Notes under the pieces: generated by a model
Database searches by the model: none
Told to the model about the DNA's origin: nothing
Seen by the model: only the letters and a program-made list of their open reading frames with translations
Origin: Maribacter aquivivus
Lineage (GTDB): Bacteria; Bacteroidota; Bacteroidia; Flavobacteriales; Flavobacteriaceae
DNA length: 64,000 bases
Direction: 5' to 3'
NCBI RefSeq assembly: GCF_900142175.1
Contig: NZ_FQZX01000002.1
Location: 1,035,317 to 1,099,316, forward strand
Program-made: the position numbers and the translations under genes
Part shown: in pieces, positions 53,506 through 63,200 of the stretch
Numbering within the stretch: position 1 is the stretch's first letter
Layout: each line of letters opens with the position of its first letter

Positions 53506-53967
53506 TTATCGGAGAAAATATGCTGCCTGCAATTCTGATGTAATATCGCCAGTTCCATTTTCAACAAATAAAGGCAATTGAATTTCATATTGATTATCTA
53601 ATTGAGCAACTAAACAACCACAGCTTTTGCCACCGCCATTTCTTCTTCTTGTATTACTTGTCAATACATCTAATGCCATACCAGCTAAAACACCACCTAA
53701 AGTTGTATAAAGAACATCTCTTGTTTCCCATTCATATCCTTTAGATTTATCATATACACCTTCTTTTGCAAGACCTACTACCAAACTACTGCCAACAGCA
53801 CCAGCCCATTTCCAGCCTTTTTGACCATTAGATATTTTATCAGCGGCATAACCACCCGCTACACCAATGACAACTCCGGCACCAATATGTTTAGCTGCAT
53901 TACCCGGATCTTGAGCACTTAAATTAATACCTATAATAAATGTAAAAAAAAGAATAATAAATTTCAT
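53506..53967 (-). CDS. Secreted glycine-zipper protein
   Basis: A 153-residue protein with a signal peptide (FIILFFTFIIGINLSAQ). Two hydrophobic, Gly/Ala-rich helical stretches follow (KHIGAGVVIGVAGGYAADKI, and WAGAVGSSLVVGLAKEGVYD with a later GGVLAGMALDVL), the pattern of glycine-zipper envelope proteins. Near the C-terminus is GGGKSCGCLVAQ, a CxC pair. I do not recognise a named family. It is convergent with the MoxR/DUF58 operon and probably monocistronic. Confidence 0.7.
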   Translation of the reverse strand: MKFIILFFTFIIGINLSAQDPGNAAKHIGAGVVIGVAGGYAADKISNGQKGWKWAGAVGSSLVVGLAKEGVYDKSKGYEWETRDVLYTTLGGVLAGMALDVLTSNTRRRNGGGKSCGCLVAQLDNQYEIQLPLFVENGTGDITSELQAAYFLR

Positions 53968-54162
53968 CTATGGGGAATAGGGAATTTTCTTTTTTATAAC
54001 GCACTTTAATAAATAAAATTATAAGTTTAATTTTATTTATTAAGAACTACCCTAATAAATTCTATCTTATATTGATGCTACTATCACTGTTGTTTACAAA
54101 GTATATAACTGTAATATTTCTCCTAAAATTCCGACCAATAAGACATCAAAAAAAACAATAAA

Positions 54163-54876
54163 ATGAAAACTATTTTACATACATCTAACACCAGAGGTCA
54201 TGCTGATCATGGTTGGTTAAATTCTTACCATAGCTTTAGTTTTGGGGGTTATCATAATGCGGAACGAATGAATTTTGGAGTATTAAGAGTATTAAATGAC
54301 GATACCGTTGCTGCGGGTCGCGGTTTTGGAACTCATCCTCATAGAAATATGGAAATCATATCTATTCCGTTAGAAGGTGATCTTCAACATATGGATGATA
54401 TGGGGAACTCTACAATAATTAAAGCTGGCGATGTTCAAGTTATGAGTGCTGGCACTGGTGTTTCACATAGCGAGTACAACAAAAACAAAGATGCAGAGGT
54501 TAAGTTTTTACAAATTTGGATTATTCCGAACGAACAAAGTGTTTCTCCTCGTTACGATCAAATCTCCATAAAAGATATTGCGACGAAAAACAGTTTGTAT
54601 CAAATTCTTTCTCCAAACGCCGATGATGCCGGAGTATGGATTCACCAAAACGCATGGTTTCATCTTGGAGAATATGATTCTGAAATAACAGATTCATATA
54701 CTTTAAAACAAAAAGGAAACGGAGTCTACATTTTTGTTCTTGAAGGAGAAATTGAAATTGCTAATCAGAGATTAAACAAACGTGACGGATTCGGAATTTG
54801 GGAAACCGAAACCTTCGATTTCAAAATTAATGAAGATTCGAAAATTCTCGTTATGGAAGTTCCTATGAGTATATAA
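54163..54876 (+). CDS. Pirin family protein (YhhW-like)
   Basis: Bicupin of 237 residues. The metal-binding N-terminal cupin has RGHADHGWLNSYHSFSFGG, GRGFGTHPHRNMEIISIPL (two His) and MSAGTGVSHSEYN (further His). The C-terminal cupin (about 150-237) holds QKGNGVYIFVLEGEIEIANQ. Members of this group can act as quercetin 2,3-dioxygenases in vitro, while pirin itself is a transcription cofactor; the physiological role is unresolved. Monocistronic with its own terminator. Confidence 0.93.
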   Translation: MKTILHTSNTRGHADHGWLNSYHSFSFGGYHNAERMNFGVLRVLNDDTVAAGRGFGTHPHRNMEIISIPLEGDLQHMDDMGNSTIIKAGDVQVMSAGTGVSHSEYNKNKDAEVKFLQIWIIPNEQSVSPRYDQISIKDIATKNSLYQILSPNADDAGVWIHQNAWFHLGEYDSEITDSYTLKQKGNGVYIFVLEGEIEIANQRLNKRDGFGIWETETFDFKINEDSKILVMEVPMSI

Positions 54877-54907
54877 TTAACAATATCCATTAATAAATTT
54901 TAGTAGA

Positions 54908-54934
54908 AAAAGGCACCAATAAAAGGTGTCTTTT
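54908..54934 (+). terminator. Terminator after pirin
   Basis: AAGGCACC and GGTGTCTT pair (one G-U) around AATAAAA, followed by TTTTCTAATTTT, 32 bp after the stop. Confidence 0.65.
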
Positions 54935-55086
54935 CTAATTTTATAAGCTTCTCTTTCTTATATTTAGGTAAAATATGGATATTAACAACTCCCCCAAAAT
55001 CTTCATATTTTTTAAGACGAGGTTTAATTTAATTAGACTCGCCTATTTGACCTTCAAAAAATTAAAGCATTTTAAACTATCACAGT

Positions 55087-56469
55087 TTGCCTAAACAAAA
55101 TTCGACATCACTTAAAAAGCCTTTGAAGAATAGCAGGTTCTTAGATGAATTTGGTTTAATTACCATCATATCTTCAATTTTCACATTTGCCGTATTCATT
55201 TACACGCTCATTTTTCAATCTTATATTGAACAGGTACTTGCCTTTGTAGTTGCCCTAGGCTTTGGAATAGGTTTTATTTTAAATCGTTTAAAATTTTATA
55301 AGGCTACCAGAATCTACATGACCTTATTTCCCCCGGTCATGTTTATGAGCCTTATATTTTTAATCGGTGGCTTTTTTGGTCAGGCAGTAGCATTTGCCAC
55401 TATGGGATTCTTGGCGTTTATAGGTTATAGAAGAAGTCCACGTACAAGAAATCTAATTATAACTTTTGATATTTTAGCTTTTATAGTACCCACAATTTAC
55501 ATCTCTATATACGGACCTATTTTAGGTACAATTGATGTACCCTTTGATGAAGTTTTTGCATTCTTAGCCTGTTTAGGTTGGCTTTCCCTTACATTTCGAA
55601 TGTATGATCAAAATAAGACCAGAACATATACCAACGATTTAGAAAATCATATTACCGCCTTAAAAGAAAGTGAGTTGAATCTTAAAATTGCCCAAAACGA
55701 TTTAAGAAGCCAGAATAATAAATTAGCTGTTTTAAACAACGAACTGAAATTAAAAAATACGCATATTGAAGAATTTACCTTTATAGTTACGCATGATTTA
55801 AGAGGTCCCCTAAACAATATAAAGGTTATTGCTACAGAATTAGAAAAACAACACTTAGTTGCAAACTATGCGAATTTCAGCAATTATCTAAAGCATTTAC
55901 AAGGTAGCTCTACTAGACTAACAAATTTGGTAGAAGGTCTTTTAAAATATGCAGAAATAGGAAATTCTAGCGGAATGGAATCTGTAAATATTGCAGAAGT
56001 TATACAGTTGGTTATTGATGATTTATCAGAAAGCATTAAAGATTCTAAGGCAACATTGAACATTGACGAGATGCCTACATTAATTGCTAGACCTAGTGAT
56101 ATTAGAATGCTTTTTCAAAATTTAATTCACAATGCGTTAAAATTTAAAACAAATAAGGGATTACCAATCATAAATATCTCCTCTGAAAAGAAAGATAATG
56201 AATACCTGTTTAGTGTGGCTGATAATGGTATTGGAATACCCAAAGAGCAACTAGAGAATGTTTTCAATGCTTTTCACAAACTTCATAATCAATCTAAATT
56301 CGAAGGATCTGGTATCGGACTCTACGGAAGCAAAAAAATAGTAGATCACCACTTAGGTAAAATATGGGTTGAGTCTGAAGAAAATATAGGTAGCACTTTT
56401 TATTTTACCATCAACACAAATTCATTAGAACATCATAAAACCGAAGAACATAGCATAAGTCTCAATTAA
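55087..56469 (+). CDS. Membrane sensor histidine kinase
   Basis: A 460-residue kinase with a TTG start (no ATG precedes the first helix). Four to six membrane helices fill about 20-180, then a coiled-coil (LKESELNLKIAQNDLRSQNN). The dimerisation domain has the phospho-acceptor in EFTFIVTHDLRGPLNN (H about 236), followed by LFQNLIHNALKF (N box), VADNGIGIPKEQL and GSGIGLYGSKKIV (G boxes). No response regulator is adjacent, so it is an orphan kinase here. The membrane domain has no recognisable sensor type. Confidence 0.9.
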   Translation: MPKQNSTSLKKPLKNSRFLDEFGLITIISSIFTFAVFIYTLIFQSYIEQVLAFVVALGFGIGFILNRLKFYKATRIYMTLFPPVMFMSLIFLIGGFFGQAVAFATMGFLAFIGYRRSPRTRNLIITFDILAFIVPTIYISIYGPILGTIDVPFDEVFAFLACLGWLSLTFRMYDQNKTRTYTNDLENHITALKESELNLKIAQNDLRSQNNKLAVLNNELKLKNTHIEEFTFIVTHDLRGPLNNIKVIATELEKQHLVANYANFSNYLKHLQGSSTRLTNLVEGLLKYAEIGNSSGMESVNIAEVIQLVIDDLSESIKDSKATLNIDEMPTLIARPSDIRMLFQNLIHNALKFKTNKGLPIINISSEKKDNEYLFSVADNGIGIPKEQLENVFNAFHKLHNQSKFEGSGIGLYGSKKIVDHHLGKIWVESEENIGSTFYFTINTNSLEHHKTEEHSISLN

Positions 56470-56609
56470 ATATAACACTGTAAAAAATAAATTTATGTTG
56501 CCATATTATTTTTAATTGAGAACATTTTTAGAGTTTATAACAATCTATTAATTGGTGTTTACTATCACTAAAATTTAAACTAATTAAACCTCAACAACTA
56601 TATTTTAAT

Positions 56610-58802
56610 ATGAAACAATTATTCACCACCCTCCTACTTTTATTGGTCCTCAACGGATATTCACAAAATTCAATTATCGGATTCTCTTCTGAGAACACAA
56701 ACAAACAACTGCAACTCGAAAAAAGTTTTGAAGAAAAATTAAATGCAGCAAATCTTGACGAATGGATGCAGAAAATGGCTGCCGAACCTCATTGGGTAGG
56801 TACAAAATTCGGAGAAGAAAATGCGAAATGGATTAAAAGTCAATTCGAATCTTGGGGTTATGATACTAAAATAGAGACCTATCAAATTCTATTTCCTTAT
56901 CCTACAGAAAGAGTTTTAGAATTAACCGGTCCTACTCAATACAAAGCAAAACTAACCGCTGTACCAGTAGAAGGTGACCCTTTTACCGCACAAGGCGATG
57001 CCTTATTACCAAGCTACAATGCTTTCTCTACCGATGGTGATGTTGAAGCAGAATTAGTTTTCGTTAATTACGGAATTCCTAAAGATTACGAAGAATTGGA
57101 AAAACTTGGTATCAGTGTAAAAGGCAAAATTGTGATTGCAAAATACCAAGGCTCATGGCGTGGTATTAAACCAAAATTAGCTGCCGAAAAAGGAGCTATT
57201 GGTTGCATTATTTATTCTGACCCAGAAGATGATGGTTACGGACAAGGAGATGTCTACCCAAAAGGTGCCTACAAGAATAAAACCGGAGTACAACGTGGTT
57301 CGGTGATGGATATGCCTACATACCCAGGCGATGTATTGACTCCCGGTTATGCAGCTACAAAAGATGCTAAAAGACTTGATAGAAAAGATGCGCCGACTAT
57401 TACAAAAATTCCTGTTTTGCCAATTTCATACGAAGATGCACTTCCGCTATTATCTGCCTTAGATGGTACCGTTGCTCCAGAATCTTGGCGAGGCGGATTA
57501 CCAATAACTTACCATATAGGACCAGGACCAGCTACCGTTCATTTAAAACTTACATTCGATTGGAAACTGGTACCCGCCCATAATGTTATTGCAACTTTAA
57601 AAGGAACTGAATTTCCTGATCAGTGGGTTATGCGTGGTAATCACCATGATGCATGGGTACATGGTGCCAATGATCCAATTAGTGGTTTAGTTGCCCTTAT
57701 GGAAGAAGCTCGTGCCATTGGTGAACTTGCAAAAAAAGGACAAAAACCAAAACGTACCTTAGTATTCTGCGCATGGGATGCTGAAGAACCAGGATTAATA
57801 GGTTCTACAGAATGGGTTGAAGATCATAAAAAAGAACTACAAGAAAAGGTAGTTGCCTATATTAATACTGATGGTAACGGTCGCGGATTCTTAGGTGCCG
57901 GTGGATCACATTCACTGCAGGCGATGGTAAGCGAAGTGGCAGGTACCATTGTTGATCCACAAACAAACGTATCTGTTAAAGATCGCAGAATTGCCGCAAA
58001 TATAGTTAACGGTGGTGATGACTCTTTTAATCTTTATGCATTAGGCTCTGGTTCTGATTATACTCCGTTTATTCAACATGCCGGTATTGCTGCGCTGAAC
58101 CTAGGTTTTGGAGGTGAGAATGGTGGCGGAGAATATCATACCATTTACGATACATACCCACATTATAAAAGATTTAAAGATCCAGAATTTGCCTATGGCG
58201 TTGCTTTGGCGAATACTGCAGGTCTAATTACCTTACGTTTAGCAAATGCAGATGTTATTCCGTTAAACTTCTCGCAATGGCATTCGACTGTTTCAAATTA
58301 CTTGACTGAAATTATTGATGAAACAGAAAGTATGAGAAAAGAGGTTTTGAAACATAATAAGATGGTTTCTCTAAACTCATATGCATTAGCGGCAGACCCA
58401 ACCAAAAAAGTTAAAACGCCTACCAAAAAAGAACTTATACCTTATATAGATTTTTCACCTTTGCAAAATGAAATGGTGATACTGAATGAAACTATTACTG
58501 AGTTTGAAAAAATTAACACTACTAGCCTATCTAAAAAATCGTTAGAAGAGCTCAATAAGCGTTTAATGAAAGCGGAACAGATGCTTACATCAGAGAAAGG
58601 CTTACCTCGCAGACCATGGTTCAAACATCAAATTTACGCACCAGGTTTTTACACGGGTTACGGTGTAAAAACGTTACCAGGAGTAAGAGAAGCTATCGAA
58701 CAAAAAAATTGGGTAGAAGCACAAGAACAAATTGAAATTTTAACAAACACTTTTAAAAACTTTAATACTTATATTAAAGACGCAACTAAAAATTTAAATT
58801 AA
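56610..58802 (+). CDS. M28 peptidase, glutamate carboxypeptidase II-like
   Basis: Secreted exopeptidase of 730 residues with a signal peptide (LFTTLLLLLVLNGYSQ). A PA domain inserted at about 110-260 carries VKGKIVIAKYQGSWRGIKPK. The zinc aminopeptidase domain has RGNHHDAWVHGANDPISGLV, CAWDAEEPGLIGSTEW (catalytic Glu pair), INTDGNGRGF and GEYHTIYDTYPHY. The C-terminal helical dimerisation domain, about 590-725, matches the transferrin-receptor/PSMA group. It probably trims C-terminal acidic dipeptides in the periplasm. Followed 5 nt later by a DUF2007 gene. Confidence 0.94.
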   Translation: MKQLFTTLLLLLVLNGYSQNSIIGFSSENTNKQLQLEKSFEEKLNAANLDEWMQKMAAEPHWVGTKFGEENAKWIKSQFESWGYDTKIETYQILFPYPTERVLELTGPTQYKAKLTAVPVEGDPFTAQGDALLPSYNAFSTDGDVEAELVFVNYGIPKDYEELEKLGISVKGKIVIAKYQGSWRGIKPKLAAEKGAIGCIIYSDPEDDGYGQGDVYPKGAYKNKTGVQRGSVMDMPTYPGDVLTPGYAATKDAKRLDRKDAPTITKIPVLPISYEDALPLLSALDGTVAPESWRGGLPITYHIGPGPATVHLKLTFDWKLVPAHNVIATLKGTEFPDQWVMRGNHHDAWVHGANDPISGLVALMEEARAIGELAKKGQKPKRTLVFCAWDAEEPGLIGSTEWVEDHKKELQEKVVAYINTDGNGRGFLGAGGSHSLQAMVSEVAGTIVDPQTNVSVKDRRIAANIVNGGDDSFNLYALGSGSDYTPFIQHAGIAALNLGFGGENGGGEYHTIYDTYPHYKRFKDPEFAYGVALANTAGLITLRLANADVIPLNFSQWHSTVSNYLTEIIDETESMRKEVLKHNKMVSLNSYALAADPTKKVKTPTKKELIPYIDFSPLQNEMVILNETITEFEKINTTSLSKKSLEELNKRLMKAEQMLTSEKGLPRRPWFKHQIYAPGFYTGYGVKTLPGVREAIEQKNWVEAQEQIEILTNTFKNFNTYIKDATKNLN

Positions 58803-58807
58803 TTATT

Positions 58808-59026
58808 ATGGATTCAAATTATATAAAAGTATTCGGTGGTAATAGCATCGCAGCGAAACGCGTAGAGCTTGCTTTAAAAGAAAATAACATTGAACCTATT
58901 CTTAAAGACGAAACCGAATCTGCTCGCCTAGCAGGTTTTGGTACTCCTTTACCAGAATTGGTCGAAATTTTCGTTAATAAAGATGAAGAAGTAAGAGCCT
59001 TGGCTATAATTACAGAAGTAAACTAA
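58808..59026 (+). CDS. DUF2007 putative signal-transducing protein
   Basis: A 72-residue single-domain protein with the GNSIAAKRVELALKENNIEP helix and a PELVEIFVNKDEEVRALAII beta-alpha ending, i.e. a ferredoxin-like DUF2007 domain related to PII-like and ACT folds. It has no signal peptide. It follows the M28 peptidase by 5 nt and ends at a strong terminator, so the two are co-transcribed, though no functional link is evident. Confidence 0.85.
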   Translation: MDSNYIKVFGGNSIAAKRVELALKENNIEPILKDETESARLAGFGTPLPELVEIFVNKDEEVRALAIITEVN

Positions 59027-59033
59027 AATGAAT

Positions 59034-59065
59034 AAAAAAAGCCTCCATCTCTGGAGGCTTTTTTT
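59034..59065. terminator. Bidirectional terminator after DUF2007
   Basis: GCCTCCA and TGGAGGC pair around TCTC (59041-59058), flanked by seven A on the left and eight T on the right. It serves the M28-DUF2007 unit and, in reverse, the convergent DUF1080 gene. Confidence 0.88.
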
Positions 59066-59084
59066 ACTATCATACTTTCTTATA

Positions 59085-60023
59085 CTATCCTTTGCTTAAA
59101 GGTGTAATTTCTAATTTTCTAAATTCTACCGGTCCATGGTCACCTTGTATCATTATTGGTCCCGCTTCTGCTTCATTATTGTCTAAAGCACCACCTGTCA
59201 TCGCCTCAATATTCTGATTTGAAATTACAGTTTTTCCATTAGCTACAATAGTAACCCTTCTACCAATTAAGGTAATATCGTACGTCTGCCACTCCCCTGC
59301 TTTCATTGCCACGTTTTCATTGGGAGTAAGTAAACCATAGATTCCTCCAAAATAAATAGAAGAAGGTTCTAAGCCAATATTATCAGCAATCTGAACTTCG
59401 TAACGTCCTCTTAAATACATACCACTATTACTACCTTCTGGGTATCTAAATTCTGCATGTAATTTAAAATCATTGAATTTTTCTTCAGATATTAAATTTA
59501 CTCCAGGTTTAGCACTTGTAAGTATACCATCTAAAACTGCCCATTGATTACCAGGTTTCATCACCCATCCGTTTAAATTCTTGCCATTAAATAGTTTAAC
59601 CGTCTTTCCTTCTTTCGCATTTTCATAATACTGTAGTTTAGGCGATTTCGTCGCTGTCCAATTATAAGTTTTTCCATCTACATAAATCATGGTTCCTGCC
59701 AACCCATCACCTACAATTTTTCCTTCAAATTCCATACTAGAAGCTCCTGGCTCCCATTGTGGCGGAATTTCAAAAGAAAATAATTCACCGTGCTTTTCAA
59801 TTTCCGCTACTGGTCTTGCGCTACCAAAAGCATAGGTAAATCTACCAATCAATGTATTGGTACCTGAATGCCTAATTTCTAACCAAGATGGTAATTTTTC
59901 TCCTTCTTGATCAATCGTTAAATTCCATTTTCCTTCTAAAGGATGTCCTTCCTGCGCTTGAGTAACATTTAAGCTAAAAACTGCAAGTAAAAGGAAAACT
60001 AATGTTGTTTTAATAGTATTCAT
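59085..60023 (-). CDS. DUF1080 protein, putative 3-keto-disaccharide hydrolase
   Basis: A 312-residue secreted protein with a signal peptide (VFLLLAVFSLNVTQAQ). The first part (about 25-130, GKWNLTIDQEGEKLPSWLEI) is a beta-barrel-like module, and the DUF1080 concanavalin-like domain follows at about 140-310 (LFNGKNLNGWVMKPGNQWAV, FKLHAEFRYPEGSNSGMYLR, GEWQTYDITLIGRRVTIVAN). Some family members hydrolyse 3-keto-glycosides or 3-keto-trehalose, so this fits extracellular sugar oxidation-hydrolysis. It faces the heme protein gene across 194 bp. Confidence 0.88.
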   Translation of the reverse strand: MNTIKTTLVFLLLAVFSLNVTQAQEGHPLEGKWNLTIDQEGEKLPSWLEIRHSGTNTLIGRFTYAFGSARPVAEIEKHGELFSFEIPPQWEPGASSMEFEGKIVGDGLAGTMIYVDGKTYNWTATKSPKLQYYENAKEGKTVKLFNGKNLNGWVMKPGNQWAVLDGILTSAKPGVNLISEEKFNDFKLHAEFRYPEGSNSGMYLRGRYEVQIADNIGLEPSSIYFGGIYGLLTPNENVAMKAGEWQTYDITLIGRRVTIVANGKTVISNQNIEAMTGGALDNNEAEAGPIMIQGDHGPVEFRKLEITPLSKG

Positions 60024-60123
60024 ATAATTTAAGTTTAATAAGTAATCAAATATAACGGAACTTTTAAATACACTTTCTTAACATTGAATTAAATACTGTT
60101 CAATTCCAAATTGATAAAACTAT

Positions 60124-60150
60124 ACCATATATGGTTAATAATTTAACCAT
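60124..60150. promoter_or_regulatory. Overlapping palindromes upstream of the heme protein gene
   Basis: A perfect 12-bp palindrome ACCATATATGGT (60124-60135) overlaps ATGGTTAA-TAAT-TTAACCAT (60131-60150, 8-bp arms). They lie just before the predicted -33 box, where an activator or repressor controlling both divergent genes would bind. The regulator is not in the window. Confidence 0.45.
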
Positions 60151-60165
60151 ACTTCAATTTCTTAA

Positions 60166-60194
60166 TTGATTATCTACATTATTCGCTACATTTA
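60166..60194 (+). promoter_or_regulatory. Promoter of the PVC-type heme protein gene
   Basis: TTG (60166-60168) and TACATTTA (60187-60194, differing from TAnnTTTG only in the last base) are 18 bp apart and 23 bp before the ATG. Confidence 0.42.
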
Positions 60195-60217
60195 AGTTTC
60201 AATTCAACCTAACAACA

Positions 60218-63200
60218 ATGACATTCTTCAAAAAATTCCTTTTAGGAATAGTATCGCTACTATTTCTATCTGTCTCATGCATAAATAAAAAACCTGTTGA
60301 AATTCCTTTAACTATTCAACAAGACAGTACAGACTTAATTGAAATGGCAAAAATCGCCAGAGAGACGGTAACTGCAAAAGTTGCTGACGGACTTGTATTA
60401 AGTTTATGGGCATCAGATTCTTTGGCGCCCGATCCTATTGCTATGGATATTGATGATGATGGCAATGTATACATTACCCGATCTAACAGAAACAAAAACT
60501 CTGAATTTGATATTCGTGGTCATAGAGATTGGATGACCGAATCTATTGCTTTAGAATCTGTTGAAGATAGAAGGGCTTTTCTACACAAAACCTTTGCACC
60601 TGAGCTTAGTAAAGAAAATGAATGGTTTCCAGATTTAAATAACGATAGCATTCACGACTGGCATGACCTTGCGGTTGAACAAGATGAAATTTGGATGTTA
60701 GAAGATACCGATAAAGATGGCATAGCCGATGTTTCTACTCAAATCATGAACGACTTTAGTGATGAAATAAATGATGTAGCGGGTGCACTTTTAGTTAGAG
60801 ATGAGGATGTTTTTGTTGGTATTGGTCCGGGTATGTATCGACTAACAGATACAAACGGTGACAAAATTTTAGATGAAAAAACGAGTATCGCCAATGGTTT
60901 TGCTGTACATATTGGTTTTAGCGGTCATGGTATGTCTGGCGCAATCGAAGGTCCTGATGGTAAAATCTATTGGGGAATTGGTGATATAGGTGCCAATATT
61001 ACCACTATAGATGGTGAAAATCATAAATACCCAAATGAAGGTATTATTGTTAGAAGTAATCCTGATGGTTCTGATTTTGAAGTTTTTGCACACGGACTCC
61101 GTAATACCCACGAATTTGTTTTTGATGCCTACGGAAATATTATTTCTTCAGATAATGACGGTGACCATAAAGGTGAAAGTGAACGTTTGGTGCATATTGT
61201 AGAAGGATCTGATGCCGGGTGGAGAGCTAATTGGCAATATGGAAAATATACCGACCCTAAGAACAATGGTTATAATGTATGGATGGATGAAAAACTATTC
61301 ACTCCCCGTTGGGAAGGTCAGGCTGCATACATTATGCCTCCAATTCAAAATTTTCATAACGGACCAACCGGAATGCAATATAACCCCGGTACCGCCCTTG
61401 GTAAAAAATGGATGGATAAATTCTTTTTGGTAGAATTCGTAGGCGACCCTAGTAGATCACACATTTGGTCGTTCGATTTAAAACCAAAAGGTGCTTCTTT
61501 TGAACTGAACTCAGATGAATCTATATTATCGGGTATATTACCTACAGGAATAGATTTTGGACCTGATGGTGCCCTCTATCTCGCCGATTGGGTAAATGGT
61601 TGGGGAACTAAAAATTATGGAAGAGTATGGAAATTAGATGTTAGCGAAGAAACCAATGATCTAGAGCAAGAGCGCTTACAGACGCAACAACTAATGACCC
61701 ATAATTATAAGGATGAAAAAACTGATAGTTTAGTAAGTTTATTATCATACGGCGATATGAGAATTCGCCAAAAAGCACAGTTTGAACTTGCCAAAAGAAC
61801 ATTTTGGGGCTACAGGGCTTTAGAAAAAGCCTTAACAGAAGAAGAAAACCAATTTGCGCGAATACACGCCATTTGGGGTATTGGTCAAATAGCTGCAAAT
61901 GATAAAGATGAAGCTAAGCCACTACTTAATTTATTAAGTGATAGTGATCCAGAAATTATAGCGCAAAGTGTAAAAGTATTAGGCGATTTAAGATATGAAA
62001 AAGCTGCGGACAGTCTTGTATCATTAACTACCCATGAAAATGACCGAGTTAAATTCTTTGCCGCTCAAGCATTGGGCAGATTAAAATACGAAGATGCCAT
62101 AGCTCCCCTTTTAGCAATGATTGAAGCGAACAACGATCAAGACATCTACTTGAGACATGCTGCGGTATTAGCACTATCAAGAATCGGTAATGCTGAACCT
62201 TTGTTAGCACTTGCAAATAGTGAAAATAAAAGTTTACGAATTGCCGCCGTCATGGTACTAAGAAAATTACAAGAACCTAAAATCTCTATTTTTCTTTCTG
62301 ATAAAGACGAATATATTGTAACAGAAACTGCACGTGCTATAAACGATGACCTTTCTATCGAAGTGGCTTTACCCGCTTTAGCATCAACTCTTACTAATGA
62401 AAAATTTACATCTGAACCTTTGTTGCGTAGAGCAATTAACGCCGCATTACGCGTTGGTGGCGATGAACAATTAGATATGCTTATTAATTTTGCTAAACGT
62501 AGAAATGTATCTAGCGATTTACGTGGCGAAGCGCTTGCTGCTTTAGGTACTTGGAACAATCCTTCTCTTTTAGACCGTGTAGATGGTAGATATAGAGGTG
62601 AAATCATTAGAGAAAACAGTCAGCTAGAAGAAAAAATCAAAAAAGACATACCGTCTTTTCTTAAAGAACGTCAGCCAGAAATCTTAATCGGTATTTCAAA
62701 AACTTTGAGCGCTATTGGTATGCACTCTTACAATAATGAACTGTATTATATATTTAAATCTAATAAATCTCCCGAAGTGAGATCAGCTGTACTTAATGCC
62801 TTAGGTCAATTGAACTTTGATGAAATGGAAGCTGCCATGTCTATTGGTATGCAAGATAAAAATGAAGAAGTGCGTACCGCTGCTGTAGGTCTACTAGGTC
62901 AATTGAATTTACCAAAAGAGAAATTACCAGTCATTATTGATCCAATTTTTAAGAAAGGTTCTGTTTCTGAGCAACAAAGAGTGCTTAGTGTTTTAGGTGA
63001 TTTACCTGATGAAAAAAGTAATGCTATTTTAGCTAGCTTAATTGATAAAGCTAGTAAAGACCAATTAAAACAAGGTATCTTTTTAGATTTAATAGAGTCA
63101 GTAAAAGCAACTGAAAATACCGCACTAATTGCTAAACTAGATAAACTTAAAAAATCTGGCTACTCCGCTGATTCTTTTCAAGAAACCCTTTATGGTGGTA

